Of a stretch of 64,000 nucleotides of DNA, positions 8,130 through 17,913 are shown one piece after another. Below the pieces are notes generated by a model, which had not been told where the DNA came from, did no database searches, and saw only the letters and a program-made list of their open reading frames with translations. Source of the stretch: Acetobacterium paludosum (GTDB lineage Bacteria > Bacillota > Clostridia > Eubacteriales > Eubacteriaceae); contig NZ_RXYA01000009.1 in the NCBI RefSeq assembly GCF_008086595.1, forward strand, positions 62,001 to 126,000. The letters run 5' to 3'. Made by a program: the position numbers and the translations under genes. Position 1 is the first letter of the stretch. Every line of letters starts with the position of its first letter.

Positions 8130-11100
8130 TTATGGCGCAGTAGATTTCTTGACAGTTATCGATGTCGACGGCAGGGAGCTGCCAAAGCTATCGGTAGCGG
8201 TGACGGTAAAGTAGTATGTCTGCTCGGGTATCAGGTCGTTGAGTTTATAATTTGTGTTGGTTGTGTTTCCCTTTAGCGTTGTGATGTTATCCGTAGCGGT
8301 TCCATAATAGACATCATAATGGACCTCATAGCCGGTTTCACCTTCAACCGGGCTCCAATTCAGCGTGTTGGTATCTTGCGACGCAACCTGAACGGTTGGT
8401 GCCGCCAGAATCGGCGACATGGTGTAGCCCGACCATTTGGCGGCTTCAAAACCGGTTTTGTCCGAGTAATAGCGAATGGTGGTGGTGGTTGCTGGTGTTG
8501 CTGTTGCATCCGATACCGGTATCGCATCATTGGCGATGGCCGTCGGCGCATTGCCCCTAAACGTGAAGGCCCGGGCGGTTGGCAGAGTCCCCGTGTCAAT
8601 CTTGAAAGCGGCAGCCCCAATACTTTCGACCCCGGCCGGAATGGTGACGGTGGTTAAAGCGGTGCAGTTGTAAAACGCTGCTTTCCCAATCGACGTCACG
8701 GTGGCGGGCAGGGTGATGCCCGTCAGGGTATCATTGCCTTCAAAAACATAGGACCCAATGCCGGTAACGGGCGTGACCTGATCGGGGATGGTCACATTGC
8801 CGCCCGGGCCGGAGTAGGCCGTGATCACGCCGGTTGCCGCATCGATGTTAAACTGTTCCAATACGGGAAAGGCGGCGGTGATCGTCACCGTGCCATCGGG
8901 GTTGATGGTCGCAGGCGAGGTCGCTGACGCTCCTTCAACCGTAAAGCTGACCCCGGTGGCCGTATAGCCGTTGGCGGGTTTTAAAGTAATGGCGGCGGTA
9001 TAGTCTTTGGTGCCGTCAAATTGATCTTTAAACTCCGCAGCATCGTTTAATTTATGCCAGATGACGGTTCCGGTATACTGGGGATCGGCGGTAATCACGT
9101 CCACCGGTTGTACGCCATTAAAGGGAATGGTGACGCCTTTGATAGTAAGACTGGTAATGGTTCTGACGTCAAGCATCTTAAGCTTATCCTCTCCGGCCTT
9201 ATTCCAGGGTGACACGTCAAACCCGGTGCAGCCGGCATAATACTGAAACGTTGTTCCGGTGGCAAAAAAGCTCCCTGTACCAGTACCAGCAAACAGCGTA
9301 GGCGCATTGCCCTCAAAGGTCATCACCAGCGTACTGTTGATACCTTGTGTATCATCGACCGTGCCGGCACCAGAAAATGCCTCCTGGCCAATTTTTGCCA
9401 GACTAGCCGGCAGGGTGAGCGTTTTCAGCGCCTTGCATGTTTTGAATCCATTCGTGTCAATGGTAGTCAAATGGGACGGCAGGGTCACGCTGGCTAGCGC
9501 CCAGCAACTATCAAAGGTTCCTTCCGGAATAGCCGTCACCCCCTCGGGAATCACAATCCCGGTCAGCTTCTGGCAGTTGTAAAAGGCATTGGCGCCGATG
9601 CTTTTCACGGACGCCGGCAGGGTGATGGTGGTCAGGCTGGTGCAGTTCTTAAACATCTTCTCGCTGAGGCTGGCGAGCCCGGTCGGTAAACCAATCGTGG
9701 TCAAATATTTACAGTTGGCAAAGGCCGATTGGCCAATCGATGTCACCGTGTTCGGTACCGTCAGGTCGGTCAGTCCGGTTTCATCAAAGGCATTGTCGCC
9801 GATGGCGGTGATGGGAACCCCATCAATGACGGCCGGAATCTCAATGCTTGACGCATAGCCGTTCATCCCGGTGATGGTGCCGTTGCCGTCGGTACCTATA
9901 TTTACATTAAAGCTATAGGTCACGGTCACCTCACATTGATCAGTGAACTTCCCATCATCAGTGGTGCCGGTAATGGTCGCGGTGCCTTCTTTTACCCCGG
10001 TGACTTTGCCGCTGGCATCAACGGTCGCAACTTCAGCATCTGAGGTCGACCAGGTCAGGTTTTTATTGGTGGCGTTGGCTGGTGCCACCGTGGCGGTGAG
10101 GGTAGTGGTTTTGTTAAGTCCCACACTAGCATCGGCATCCAGACTGACTCCGATCACCGGAATAGTAGTCACGGTGATCGTACTGGCTGCGGTTTTGCTG
10201 CCATCATTGGTGGTCACCGTAATGACCGCAGTCCCCGCCGCCACAGCCTTGACATTGCCCGCGCTGTCCACAGTGGCCACAGCAGTTTTATCCGATGACC
10301 AGGTTACCGCTTGATTGGCGGCGTTAGCTGGCGCTACAGTCGCTGTCAGTTTTCCCGAATCGCCGACGATCAGAGCCAGGGTGGTCTGATCCAAACTCAC
10401 CCCAGTCACTGAAATCGCTGCCGGCGGGGTATAACCGCCACCACCACCGGGTGTCGGCGGGGTAACTGGCGACACAGCCGGTGTAACCACCGGTGGCACG
10501 GTGACCTCAGGCGCAATGGTCTGCTGCGTCGGCGCTTGTTCAAAGGTCACGCCATCCGCTTTAACCTCGGCTTTCGCCACGGCGCCCTGGCCTTTGACCG
10601 CGGTCTTGGCATCCAGCACCAGATCTGTCACGGTTGTTCCGGCATTCAGGGTAATCGCACTCCCCGCTGCCTCGGTACCGACCGTCATTTTACCGATCGT
10701 CGTGGTATCGCCCTGGGTGGTTACCGTCATATTGGGAGCGTTGACAGTAACGCTGTCAAAGGCACCTTCCAAAATAATCGTCTCGCCAGCGGCCGCTTCC
10801 GAGACAAAAAATGGCAGTCCTTTGACGTCGATCGCCACAATCCGCACTGCCCCGCTGGCAGTTTTTTGCATGACAATGCGGCTGTACTCGCCACCGTTGA
10901 TCTTGATGCTGTTAACCCCGCCGCCGCGGACAAAGGTATCGCCCTTAACCGTGACGTTGTTCAGGGTGACCGTGCCACTGCCGACCGCTTCGCTGATCGT
11001 CAGGTTGCCGTCGATCACCAGATTCTGAAGAATCACGCCATCAGCCGCGATGGTGGCATCACCGGTCACGGTTTCAGTCCCGCTGGCTGGACCGTAATTA

Positions 11101-11690
11101 CCGGCTGTATCATAGCTTTTTCCCTGCACTGCATCTTTGGTGATTTCCAGCGTCAAGGCTTCCAGCCGCAATGAACTGCCAACCGTTCCCAACTGGTTGC
11201 CGTCCTGAATCCATTGCGACGAATCCGCCGGGGTATCGCCGACATTCTGAACATGGCCCCGGTATTTTATATGATAACCGCTGATTTCTTTGCCGGCGGC
11301 GTCGGTCAGGACGATCTTAATGGCTTCAATCCGCAGACCTTTTCCCCGGGTTCCGGCATAGTCGCCGTCTTTTGCCCAGGTCGTAAAATCATTTTCGTCA
11401 TAAAGCCAGCCAATATTCTGGACATGGACGTTGTAGCGAATCTGGATCCCCTCGGGGAGCGTATCGCCGGGTTTGATCTCAAAACCTTCAATCCGTTTAC
11501 TCTCGCCGACGGTACCAATTCGATTCGGGCTTGACACCCAGGATCCGTCCGTCGGAAAATCCCCGACATCCTGAATGTGTCCCCGGGACAGCACCGTAAA
11601 ACTGGTCGGGTCCTGAGTGTCCGCGGCAAAAACGGATTGAAACGGGAATAGACATCCCAACATGAATAAACAAAAAACAATTCTTTTCAT
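8130..11690 (-). CDS. Large ChW / Ig-like / BspA leucine-rich surface protein
   Basis: This 1186-residue secreted protein has a signal peptide (ending SVFAADT) that differs from those of its paralogs. Three ChW repeats lie at about 33-185, the shared beta-helix-like domain at about 195-395, and a Pro/Gly linker with GGGGGYTPP follows. Two bacterial Ig-like (Big_2) domains at about 430-595 carry VTGVSLDQTTLAL and ATVAPANA motifs. BspA-type leucine-rich repeats (LPASVKSIGANAFYNC) occupy about 600-830 and 985-1085 around a recurrent ~100-residue module (GVTIPFNGVQP). The end is a fibronectin type III-like domain. There is no sorting signal or SLH domain, so wall attachment probably rests on the ChW repeats. 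A role in adhesion is inferred from the BspA and Big_2 families. Confidence 0.87.
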   Translation of the reverse strand: MKRIVFCLFMLGCLFPFQSVFAADTQDPTSFTVLSRGHIQDVGDFPTDGSWVSSPNRIGTVGESKRIEGFEIKPGDTLPEGIQIRYNVHVQNIGWLYDENDFTTWAKDGDYAGTRGKGLRIEAIKIVLTDAAGKEISGYHIKYRGHVQNVGDTPADSSQWIQDGNQLGTVGSSLRLEALTLEITKDAVQGKSYDTAGNYGPASGTETVTGDATIAADGVILQNLVIDGNLTISEAVGSGTVTLNNVTVKGDTFVRGGGVNSIKINGGEYSRIVMQKTASGAVRIVAIDVKGLPFFVSEAAAGETIILEGAFDSVTVNAPNMTVTTQGDTTTIGKMTVGTEAAGSAITLNAGTTVTDLVLDAKTAVKGQGAVAKAEVKADGVTFEQAPTQQTIAPEVTVPPVVTPAVSPVTPPTPGGGGGYTPPAAISVTGVSLDQTTLALIVGDSGKLTATVAPANAANQAVTWSSDKTAVATVDSAGNVKAVAAGTAVITVTTNDGSKTAASTITVTTIPVIGVSLDADASVGLNKTTTLTATVAPANATNKNLTWSTSDAEVATVDASGKVTGVKEGTATITGTTDDGKFTDQCEVTVTYSFNVNIGTDGNGTITGMNGYASSIEIPAVIDGVPITAIGDNAFDETGLTDLTVPNTVTSIGQSAFANCKYLTTIGLPTGLASLSEKMFKNCTSLTTITLPASVKSIGANAFYNCQKLTGIVIPEGVTAIPEGTFDSCWALASVTLPSHLTTIDTNGFKTCKALKTLTLPASLAKIGQEAFSGAGTVDDTQGINSTLVMTFEGNAPTLFAGTGTGSFFATGTTFQYYAGCTGFDVSPWNKAGEDKLKMLDVRTITSLTIKGVTIPFNGVQPVDVITADPQYTGTVIWHKLNDAAEFKDQFDGTKDYTAAITLKPANGYTATGVSFTVEGASATSPATINPDGTVTITAAFPVLEQFNIDAATGVITAYSGPGGNVTIPDQVTPVTGIGSYVFEGNDTLTGITLPATVTSIGKAAFYNCTALTTVTIPAGVESIGAAAFKIDTGTLPTARAFTFRGNAPTAIANDAIPVSDATATPATTTTIRYYSDKTGFEAAKWSGYTMSPILAAPTVQVASQDTNTLNWSPVEGETGYEVHYDVYYGTATDNITTLKGNTTNTNYKLNDLIPEQTYYFTVTATDSFGSSLPSTSITVKKSTAP

Positions 11691-11716
11691 TATTATAGCT
11701 CCTTAATGGCTGTAGT

Positions 11717-11750
11717 GGTAAATTAGGTGTTTCGTAACGGCGGCGTGCTG
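11717..11750. repeat. 34-bp dispersed repeat, copy 2
   Basis: Partner of 7191-7224, sharing the core GTTTCG-A/T-AACGGCGGCGTG. It lies immediately upstream of the 1186-residue adhesin start, so it could be part of its promoter region. Confidence 0.5.
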
Positions 11751-11817
11751 CGTTTGCCGCTGAATCGATAAATATAGCTGCTATTTACCTGTTGCATTAT
11801 ATCAACAATGGTTCTGG

Positions 11818-11986
11818 TTAAGAAGTACCATTCACGAAATAAACGGACGTTTCACGACATGCCGGCCCGCTGTCGGCATTGACCTCAGCTTTAGCCACCG
11901 GGTTGTCGGCTGCCAGTGCCGTTAACGGCAGACACAGAAAAACAAGCGTGATAAAAACACACCAGCACGTAAATAAAACTGCTCAA
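11818..11986 (-). pseudogene. Collapsed adhesin paralog (signal peptide fused to a beta-helix scrap)
   Basis: The minus strand reads a signal peptide (ITLVFLCLPLTALAADNPV) like those of the genes starting at 2677, 17195 and 23241. It passes directly into AKAEVNAD, which in the intact paralogs lies about 360 residues later (GNVAKAEVKADGV), and ends at TAA 11818. The 5' part also carries a small frameshift: TTGAGCAGTTTTATTTAC is out of frame with the rest. This is a gene reduced by one large internal deletion, apparently at NPV/NVA microhomology. The rest of the 11691-12213 interval holds only the 34-bp repeat and AT-rich sequence. Confidence 0.75.
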
Positions 11987-12213
11987 CAGGGCGCCGATTT
12001 TTAATATTATTGAATAAAGCCTTAATAAAAAGGTATATCGTTAGTATCAAACCGGTTTTTATCCACCAGTGATGCATCGTTCCCAACCATCCCTGTTCGT
12101 TCAGACGTTACCATTATCCCCTCAATTTTATGAAAACAACCTGTCGCCATCGCATACCAGGCGCTGCTTACCAAATTTTAAAAAACCATACTCTAATAAT
12201 TCAGGAGGCCGCT

Positions 12214-13347
12214 ATGCCAAACCCAAATGAACAAAAACTGAACAAATATAACGTTATTCCAAGTATTGTTGCTACTTCTGGCTCCGACGATCCGCTGATT
12301 GGCAATTGTCCGGCCTGCGGTTTTCCCCGCAAGCGCGAGCCAAAAACTAATCGATCGAATCACCCAAATATCGGGAATTGTCCGGTATGTCACAATGAAC
12401 TTGTAGCTTCTAATCACGGTTATTTTGTCGTCTACAAAGATAAAGATGATCTTTTTGACATTGCCTTTCAATGGATACCAGCCAAAAGTACTGATAACAG
12501 TGATGATCAGACCCCAGCAGAAAGCCCGGTGCCGATTCCCACTGCAAAACAAGCGTTATTTGAAAAAATCGTGACTGCCAATACCATTATTAAATCATTA
12601 TATTTCAATGAAGACACCGATATTCACGTGGCCGATCATAAGGTTAATGATGCGATTAAAAAAAAGTATTTTAAAAAACTGCTTTCTTTAGCCCAAGCTG
12701 GATTGGCGGGCGAGATGGCCCAGCCGGCTTTGGCCACCTCGGCCCTGGAGCGACTTAAAGACGAAATAACGATCGTCGAAGGTCAGCGTATCAAAAATAC
12801 CTATATGAAAGAATTAGGCCTGCGCGCTTTTCTATCCAGCCTGATTGCGCTGTTGCTATTCTTAATTACCTCCACCGCAATATTTTCCGGACAGGCTACC
12901 TTCGCCGATGTTTTTTTTAAAAGACCAGACACATTCGTCTTTTTTGAAAGCGGCTTTTTATCTGTTATCAGTATGTGCAGTGTTATCTGGATCGGCGCCA
13001 TGCTGGGCACCTGGGTTTCATTCGCCGCACGAAACCCGACCTTTAATTTTGAACGACTCAGCATTCTTGAAACCGATCGCATGGAGCCAACAATTCGTCT
13101 CATTTATATTGGGATCTGTGCCATCATTTTTTCACTTTTCCTGTCAAGTGGTATCGTTGCCCTGGAAATCGCTGGTTTCTCCACCGCTAACATCAATGAA
13201 AGCATCAGCACGCAAATTGTGATCGGCTTATTGTGTGGTTTAACGGAAAGCAAAATCGGCAGTTTTATCCATTCAAAAACCGAAGCAGTTATTTTGAAAA
13301 ATAATAACACTGACGGTCAAACTGAAGAAAGTCAACCGCCCAAATAG
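12214..13347 (+). CDS. Zinc-ribbon membrane protein of unknown function
   Basis: The start is placed at 12214, where AGGAGG lies six bases upstream; the frame is open 28 codons further left but without a ribosome binding site. The 377-residue product has two CxxC pairs near the N-terminus (NCPACGFP and NCPVCHNE), likely one zinc ribbon, then a soluble linker. The second half has four hydrophobic segments (AFLSSLIALLLFLITS, VISMCSVIWIGAMLG, IYIGICAIIFSLFLSS, QIVIGLLCGLTESKIG). The family is not recognised. It is the only rightward gene between the large adhesins and has no partner gene, so no function is proposed beyond a membrane protein with a metal-stabilised cytoplasmic head. Confidence 0.75.
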   Translation: MPNPNEQKLNKYNVIPSIVATSGSDDPLIGNCPACGFPRKREPKTNRSNHPNIGNCPVCHNELVASNHGYFVVYKDKDDLFDIAFQWIPAKSTDNSDDQTPAESPVPIPTAKQALFEKIVTANTIIKSLYFNEDTDIHVADHKVNDAIKKKYFKKLLSLAQAGLAGEMAQPALATSALERLKDEITIVEGQRIKNTYMKELGLRAFLSSLIALLLFLITSTAIFSGQATFADVFFKRPDTFVFFESGFLSVISMCSVIWIGAMLGTWVSFAARNPTFNFERLSILETDRMEPTIRLIYIGICAIIFSLFLSSGIVALEIAGFSTANINESISTQIVIGLLCGLTESKIGSFIHSKTEAVILKNNNTDGQTEESQPPK

Positions 13348-13424
13348 ACGAATGTCAGCGACTCCCGGTCGGGATAATCTACTGTCTCGCTGTGATTGTT
13401 CAAAAGAAAGCCGTTGTTTTAGTA

Positions 13425-16400
13425 TTAATTGGTTTTGCTCCAATTGCCGATTTCCGTATTGTAGACAAAGATGCCGCCATCAGAGTTGTTACCACCAGCT
13501 TCAGTGCTGTTGTAGAAGTTTTTAAAGCCCACCCCGTACAGGCCCATTGTTGCATAGCCGGTTATTGTGCTATCCGGTATTGATACATTGGTTGGCAGGG
13601 TAATTTCGGTAATCGGATTCTGACTCGGACCCTCATGATTGCCCATAAATGCATCACTGCCAATGGTCAAAGTTGTTCCAACCGGATTATTAAGCGTCAG
13701 TTTTGTCAGCTTGTTGACGCCAAAGGCCCCCTCGCCGATGGCCGTTACCGTCGCCGGCAGGTTGAGCTCGGTCAGAGCACAGCCGCCAAAAGCATTGTCA
13801 CCAATGGTTGACAATAAGCTGCCGCTTTCAAAACTGAGCGTGGCTAAAACAGGGCTTCTGGCAAATGCCTCGTTGCCAATCGCCATTACCGATTTTGGCA
13901 GCTCCAGAGCCGTCAAGGTGGAGCATTCGCAAAAAGCTTTCTCGCTAATGGTCGAAAGCTGCGATCCACTTTCAAAATTGAGCGTGGTCAAATGAACACA
14001 TTGATTAAAGGCCTCCTTACCAAGCGATGTCAGCGACTTGGGCAGGCTCAGGGTCGTCAGACCAGTGCCAGCAAAAGCATCCTTACCAATGGTTTTAAGT
14101 TGCGAATTGGCAGTAAAGGTGACCGTTGTCAGTTGATTGCAACCGCGAAAAGCGTAATTTCCAATTGATATGACCGTCACAGAGAGTGCTATTGTCTTGA
14201 GCTTCGTAAAATTAAATGCGTTCACGCCAATTGTCTGGACACTGGCTTCAGTGGGAATGGTCACCGTTTCAAGGTTGTAGCAGCTATTAAAACAGTCTAA
14301 TGGAATCGACGTTAAGGCCTTGGGGATATTGATTGTCTGCAGTTTTGTACAGCTCATGAAACAATTCTCGGAGAAATTTTTTATCGTATCCGGCAACGTC
14401 ACCTTAGTCAGGCTATCATTAGAAGAGAAAGCTTCTGATTTGATGCCGATGACGGTTGTCCCGTCAATTGTTCCGGGCACAACCAGCTCGCCGCCCGGCC
14501 CGGAATAGGCCGTAATGACACCATCAACGTCAATCTTATAACGATTTTTAACCGCAAAATTGGCCGTCACTGTCGCCGTCAGGCCGTAGTCGCCGATGGC
14601 GGTAGCCACCGAATCGGCACCGGCAACGCTAAAGGTCGTTCCAGCCGCAAACTGATAGCCCGGATCCGCGGTTAAGGTCATTGTCGCGGTGTAAGCCTTG
14701 CTGCCGTCAAAGGTCGTAACCGGCATGGTCGTGCCGGTTTCGGTCCAGGCGACTGCGCCGCTGTATTCGCGCGTTGCATTATTTGGCAGCATCACAGCAA
14801 AGCTGGCCGCTGGCGTCCGGCCGGCAAAGGGTTCGGCAACGGCAGTAATTGCTTCGGCTCGGATTGGCGTTGGCACCGTAACATTAACCTCGCAGGTATC
14901 AAGAGGCACTCCGGCTTGTGCCGTACCCACCCCAATGGATGCATTCCCTGCACCGATGGCGGTAAATTTTCCGCTGCCGTCAGAACGCAGCACGGCTGGA
15001 TTACTGCTAATCCAGCTCACCGTCTGATCGGTCGCATTAGCCGGGGCCACCGTCGCCGTCAGGGTCACCGTTTCACCAAACTTCAGCTGAAGCGGATCCG
15101 TTTGGCTAAGAGTAACAGCAGTCACCGGAACCCGTGTCGTCAGATGGACGACGTTGGAGGCTCCGGGGGTCGTCCCATCCACCACCAGCAACCGGAAATC
15201 GTAGCTTTCGCCGGAAGTCAGGCCGGTGACCGTGGCCGCTGTTGCCTGGGCATTAAGTGGCGCAACAAGCTGTGCCGGCGCCCAGGCGTTATCACCCGCG
15301 CTGGCCAGTTTCTGTTGCATCGTCACCGCACTGGCTCCGCTCTGGGCCGTAAAACTGAAGTTGGCCGTGGTCGCCTCAACCCCAGTGGATACCAAGCTGG
15401 CGGTTGGCTCAGGAATTTCCATCGTCAGCATGTTGCTGTCCGTTCCGCAGGCAAGATTGGTTGCCCGCAGGGTCAGGGTCCCGGGTTTGGCGACGCCGGT
15501 AAGGGCAATTGTGCACCCGTTCGTGGCGTTTTCAGTCGCTGTCCCCAGGGACAATCCGGTTGTGCCGGCATCGAATATATATTGCGTATTGCTATCAAGA
15601 TTATCGCCGACAAGCTTCAGGTAGAGATAATTATCGTTTGTTCCAGCCAGTCGCTGGCGGGCTAGTAATATTAACAACGGCCGCACCGTTACCTGGCTTT
15701 TGTCCGTCCAGCCGCCATCGACGGTCGTTACGGTAATGACCGCGGTGCCAATACTATTTGCAGTCACTGCCCCCGCCGCAGTCACTTCAACCACAGTCGA
15801 ATTGTCGCTGCTATAAGTGACTGCCTTATTGGTCGCATTGCTGGGTGTCACGGTCGCTGTTAACGTAGCATTTACTCCAACTGTTGTCTCCTGCATTGCC
15901 GGAAGGCTGACCCCCGTCACCGCCACCGTCGGTGGTGGACTTGGCGGGATGTAACCGCCGCCACCGCCATCCGACGGAAAGACCGGCGGCACAACAACCT
16001 CCGGCTCGACACTATAAGAACCGGGTTTTTTTTCAAAGACGACGCCATCAGCCTTGACCTCAGCTTTCGCCACATTGCCCTGGCCTTTCACCGCCGCCTT
16101 ACCCGCCAACACCAGATCGGTCACAGAAGTGCCCGTGGCCAGATTAAGAGTGGTTCCCCCGGCTCCGGTGCCCACCGTCAGCTTGCCGATGGTGGTGGTA
16201 TTGCCCTCGGTGGTCACATTCATATTGGGGGCGTCGACGGTGACGCTTGCAAAGGCGCCTTCTAAAATAATCGTCTCGCCGGCCGCCGCTTCTGAGATAA
16301 TTACCGGCAGCTCATCGACTCCGATCGCCACAATCCGCACTGCTCCGCTGGCGGTTTTCTCCAGCACAATCCGGCTGTACTTACCACCGTTAATCTTGAT

Positions 16401-17195
16401 GCTGTTAACCCCACCGCCGCGGACAAAGGTATCGCCCTTAACGGTGACGTTGTTGAGCGTCACCGTGCCGCTACCGACGGCCTCACTGATGGTCAAATTC
16501 TCCGCAATGGTCAGATTCTGCAGCACCACCCCATCAGCGGCAATGGTGGCATCACCGGTAATGGTTTCATTACCGGTTGCCGGGCCGAACGTACCGGCTT
16601 TATCATAGACCACTGAAACCGGTGCTGGCGGTTCCACGGCCATTTTGACCACCTGCACCAGTAGCGCTTCCAGCCGTTGGGAGCTACCGACGGTACCCAA
16701 CTGCTTGCCATCGGCCAGCCACTGGGTTTTATCAGCCGGCAGATCGACGACATTCTGAACATGGCCACGATATTGAACCGAGTAGCCGGGTACCGCTTTC
16801 CCATCGCGATCAGTCAACACAATCTTGACCGCTTCAATCCGCAGGCTTTCGCCTCTGGTCCCGGCGTAGGCGCCGTCCTTCGGCCAGTTAGTAGAATCGT
16901 TCTCGTCATAGAGCCAGCCCTTATTTTGAACATGGACGTTATAGCGCAATTCCATCCCAGCCGGAACCGTTCCTGTCAGCTTGATCTCAAAGCCCTCAAT
17001 CCGTTTGGACTGACCGACGGTGCCGATGATCTCGGGACTGTCCACCCAACTGCCATCACGCGGGTAATCCCCAATATCCTGTATATGCCCCCGGTACTCC
17101 ACCCCCACCGGGTTGTCTGCGGCCCAGGCCGTTATTGGTAAACACAGAAAAATAAGTGTGATCAAACCACACCCGTAAATCCATTTGTTTTTCAT
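13425..17195 (-). CDS. Large ChW / Ig-like / leucine-rich surface protein
   Basis: This 1256-residue secreted paralog has a signal peptide ending AWAADNPVG, three ChW repeats (about 32-180), the beta-helix-like domain (about 198-405) and a GGGGGYIPP linker. A Big_2 domain (VTGVSLPAMQETT) is followed by an IPT/fibronectin-like stretch (about 515-710) and another Big_2 (VTLSQTDPLQL). A recurrent AVAEPFAGRTPA module comes next, then a long run of BspA-type leucine-rich repeats (about 915-1235) and a GNWSKTN end. A GGAG ribosome binding site lies eight bases before the ATG. The promoter segment and first ~400 codons are close copies of those of the gene starting at 23241, while the C-terminal modules differ. 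It probably faces outward and binds host, partner or mineral surfaces; ligand unknown. Confidence 0.87.
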   Translation of the reverse strand: MKNKWIYGCGLITLIFLCLPITAWAADNPVGVEYRGHIQDIGDYPRDGSWVDSPEIIGTVGQSKRIEGFEIKLTGTVPAGMELRYNVHVQNKGWLYDENDSTNWPKDGAYAGTRGESLRIEAVKIVLTDRDGKAVPGYSVQYRGHVQNVVDLPADKTQWLADGKQLGTVGSSQRLEALLVQVVKMAVEPPAPVSVVYDKAGTFGPATGNETITGDATIAADGVVLQNLTIAENLTISEAVGSGTVTLNNVTVKGDTFVRGGGVNSIKINGGKYSRIVLEKTASGAVRIVAIGVDELPVIISEAAAGETIILEGAFASVTVDAPNMNVTTEGNTTTIGKLTVGTGAGGTTLNLATGTSVTDLVLAGKAAVKGQGNVAKAEVKADGVVFEKKPGSYSVEPEVVVPPVFPSDGGGGGYIPPSPPPTVAVTGVSLPAMQETTVGVNATLTATVTPSNATNKAVTYSSDNSTVVEVTAAGAVTANSIGTAVITVTTVDGGWTDKSQVTVRPLLILLARQRLAGTNDNYLYLKLVGDNLDSNTQYIFDAGTTGLSLGTATENATNGCTIALTGVAKPGTLTLRATNLACGTDSNMLTMEIPEPTASLVSTGVEATTANFSFTAQSGASAVTMQQKLASAGDNAWAPAQLVAPLNAQATAATVTGLTSGESYDFRLLVVDGTTPGASNVVHLTTRVPVTAVTLSQTDPLQLKFGETVTLTATVAPANATDQTVSWISSNPAVLRSDGSGKFTAIGAGNASIGVGTAQAGVPLDTCEVNVTVPTPIRAEAITAVAEPFAGRTPAASFAVMLPNNATREYSGAVAWTETGTTMPVTTFDGSKAYTATMTLTADPGYQFAAGTTFSVAGADSVATAIGDYGLTATVTANFAVKNRYKIDVDGVITAYSGPGGELVVPGTIDGTTVIGIKSEAFSSNDSLTKVTLPDTIKNFSENCFMSCTKLQTINIPKALTSIPLDCFNSCYNLETVTIPTEASVQTIGVNAFNFTKLKTIALSVTVISIGNYAFRGCNQLTTVTFTANSQLKTIGKDAFAGTGLTTLSLPKSLTSLGKEAFNQCVHLTTLNFESGSQLSTISEKAFCECSTLTALELPKSVMAIGNEAFARSPVLATLSFESGSLLSTIGDNAFGGCALTELNLPATVTAIGEGAFGVNKLTKLTLNNPVGTTLTIGSDAFMGNHEGPSQNPITEITLPTNVSIPDSTITGYATMGLYGVGFKNFYNSTEAGGNNSDGGIFVYNTEIGNWSKTN

Positions 17196-17338
17196 GTCAC
17201 GTTCTCCATTTCCTTTGAACCATTTATCTGATCACATCCATTGTCATCAGCAATTGCAATTTATTTCATCATATCATTGCAAAGTCTTGTAGTCCATTTT
17301 GGTCATGGAGTAGATTTGGCTAAAAAAGGAGTATTTTA
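17193..17338 (-). repeat. Duplicated upstream segment, copy 1
   Basis: The ~145 bp before the 13425-17195 gene is nearly identical to 23239-23384 before the 17914-23241 gene. The match begins at the start codons and stops where the neighbouring sequence takes over. It proves tandem duplication of promoter plus adhesin. A possible promoter in both copies is TAGACT or TGGACT, 17 bp, TATGAT on the minus strand (near 17263-17291 here). Confidence 0.85.
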
Positions 17339-17913
17339 TCTGGCCCACCAAAAAAACAGCAAGAGTCTCTCTGTTTTTTTGGTGGGGCTTCACTCCCTTC
17401 TTTATAGGTTGATTCCAACTGTTTAATAACGGTATTCAATTGATCCTTTGAAAGCTGTGGCCCTGATGTTAAAATATAGCGCATACAGGTTTCAAAATAT
17501 TGGATGCCCGTTTCCTTTTCTTCGAGTTCGTTTATCGCTTTGGCGGCCTTGAGAATGGTTTCAAGGAATTCCTGACTGCTTTTCTTAAAAACATCCCGAA
17601 ATATCGACAAGGCAATGGTAAGCCCTGCATTTCCCTTGATGTCAACATCTGAAAACTGGGATAAATCATACATCTGATAGTGAAAATCCGGGGTCATCTG
17701 TCTGACGATTTCCGGCAATTCAGCAAAATCCGCAATGAAATCACCCAGCGTCAGGCCAATTTTCCATTGTGTCTTGCCATGGTAGATGACCATCGGAATA
17801 ATGACCGGGATATGACTGCTGTTTTCATAGTTGGCTTTCTGATTTTTTACAAAGCCCAATTCATCAAACATCTGTAAAACTTCGAAAAGCCGTAGTACCT
17901 GGTTTTTGATTGT
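17320..17913 (-). pseudogene. Rpn-family (PD-(D/E)XK transposase/nuclease) gene fragment
   Basis: The frame carries the middle of an Rpn/transposase_31 protein: VLRLFEVLQMFDELGF, then HIPVIIPMVIYHGKTQWKIG, a family hallmark, then a helical region. The N-terminal nuclease core is missing because the frame ends at the stop codon of the upstream adhesin (17914). The C-terminus also runs into duplicated adhesin promoter sequence, where its stop falls. The fragment is thus clipped at both ends and wedged between two duplicated adhesin units. The first ATG in frame (17871) has no convincing ribosome binding site. A product, if made, would lack catalytic residues. Confidence 0.75.
17344..17386. terminator. 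16-bp perfect hairpin with A/T tracts
   Basis: CCCACCAAAAAAACAG (17344-17359) pairs perfectly with 17371-17386. The A7/T7 tracts inside the stem make it a bidirectional terminator-like element; it probably once ended the Rpn gene. Confidence 0.6.

Noticed and set aside
2677-11800. c-di-GMP riboswitches before the surface-protein genes
   Set aside because: GCCTCCGGCC-like strings near 7290 recall part of the class I motif, but the remaining conserved stems are missing.
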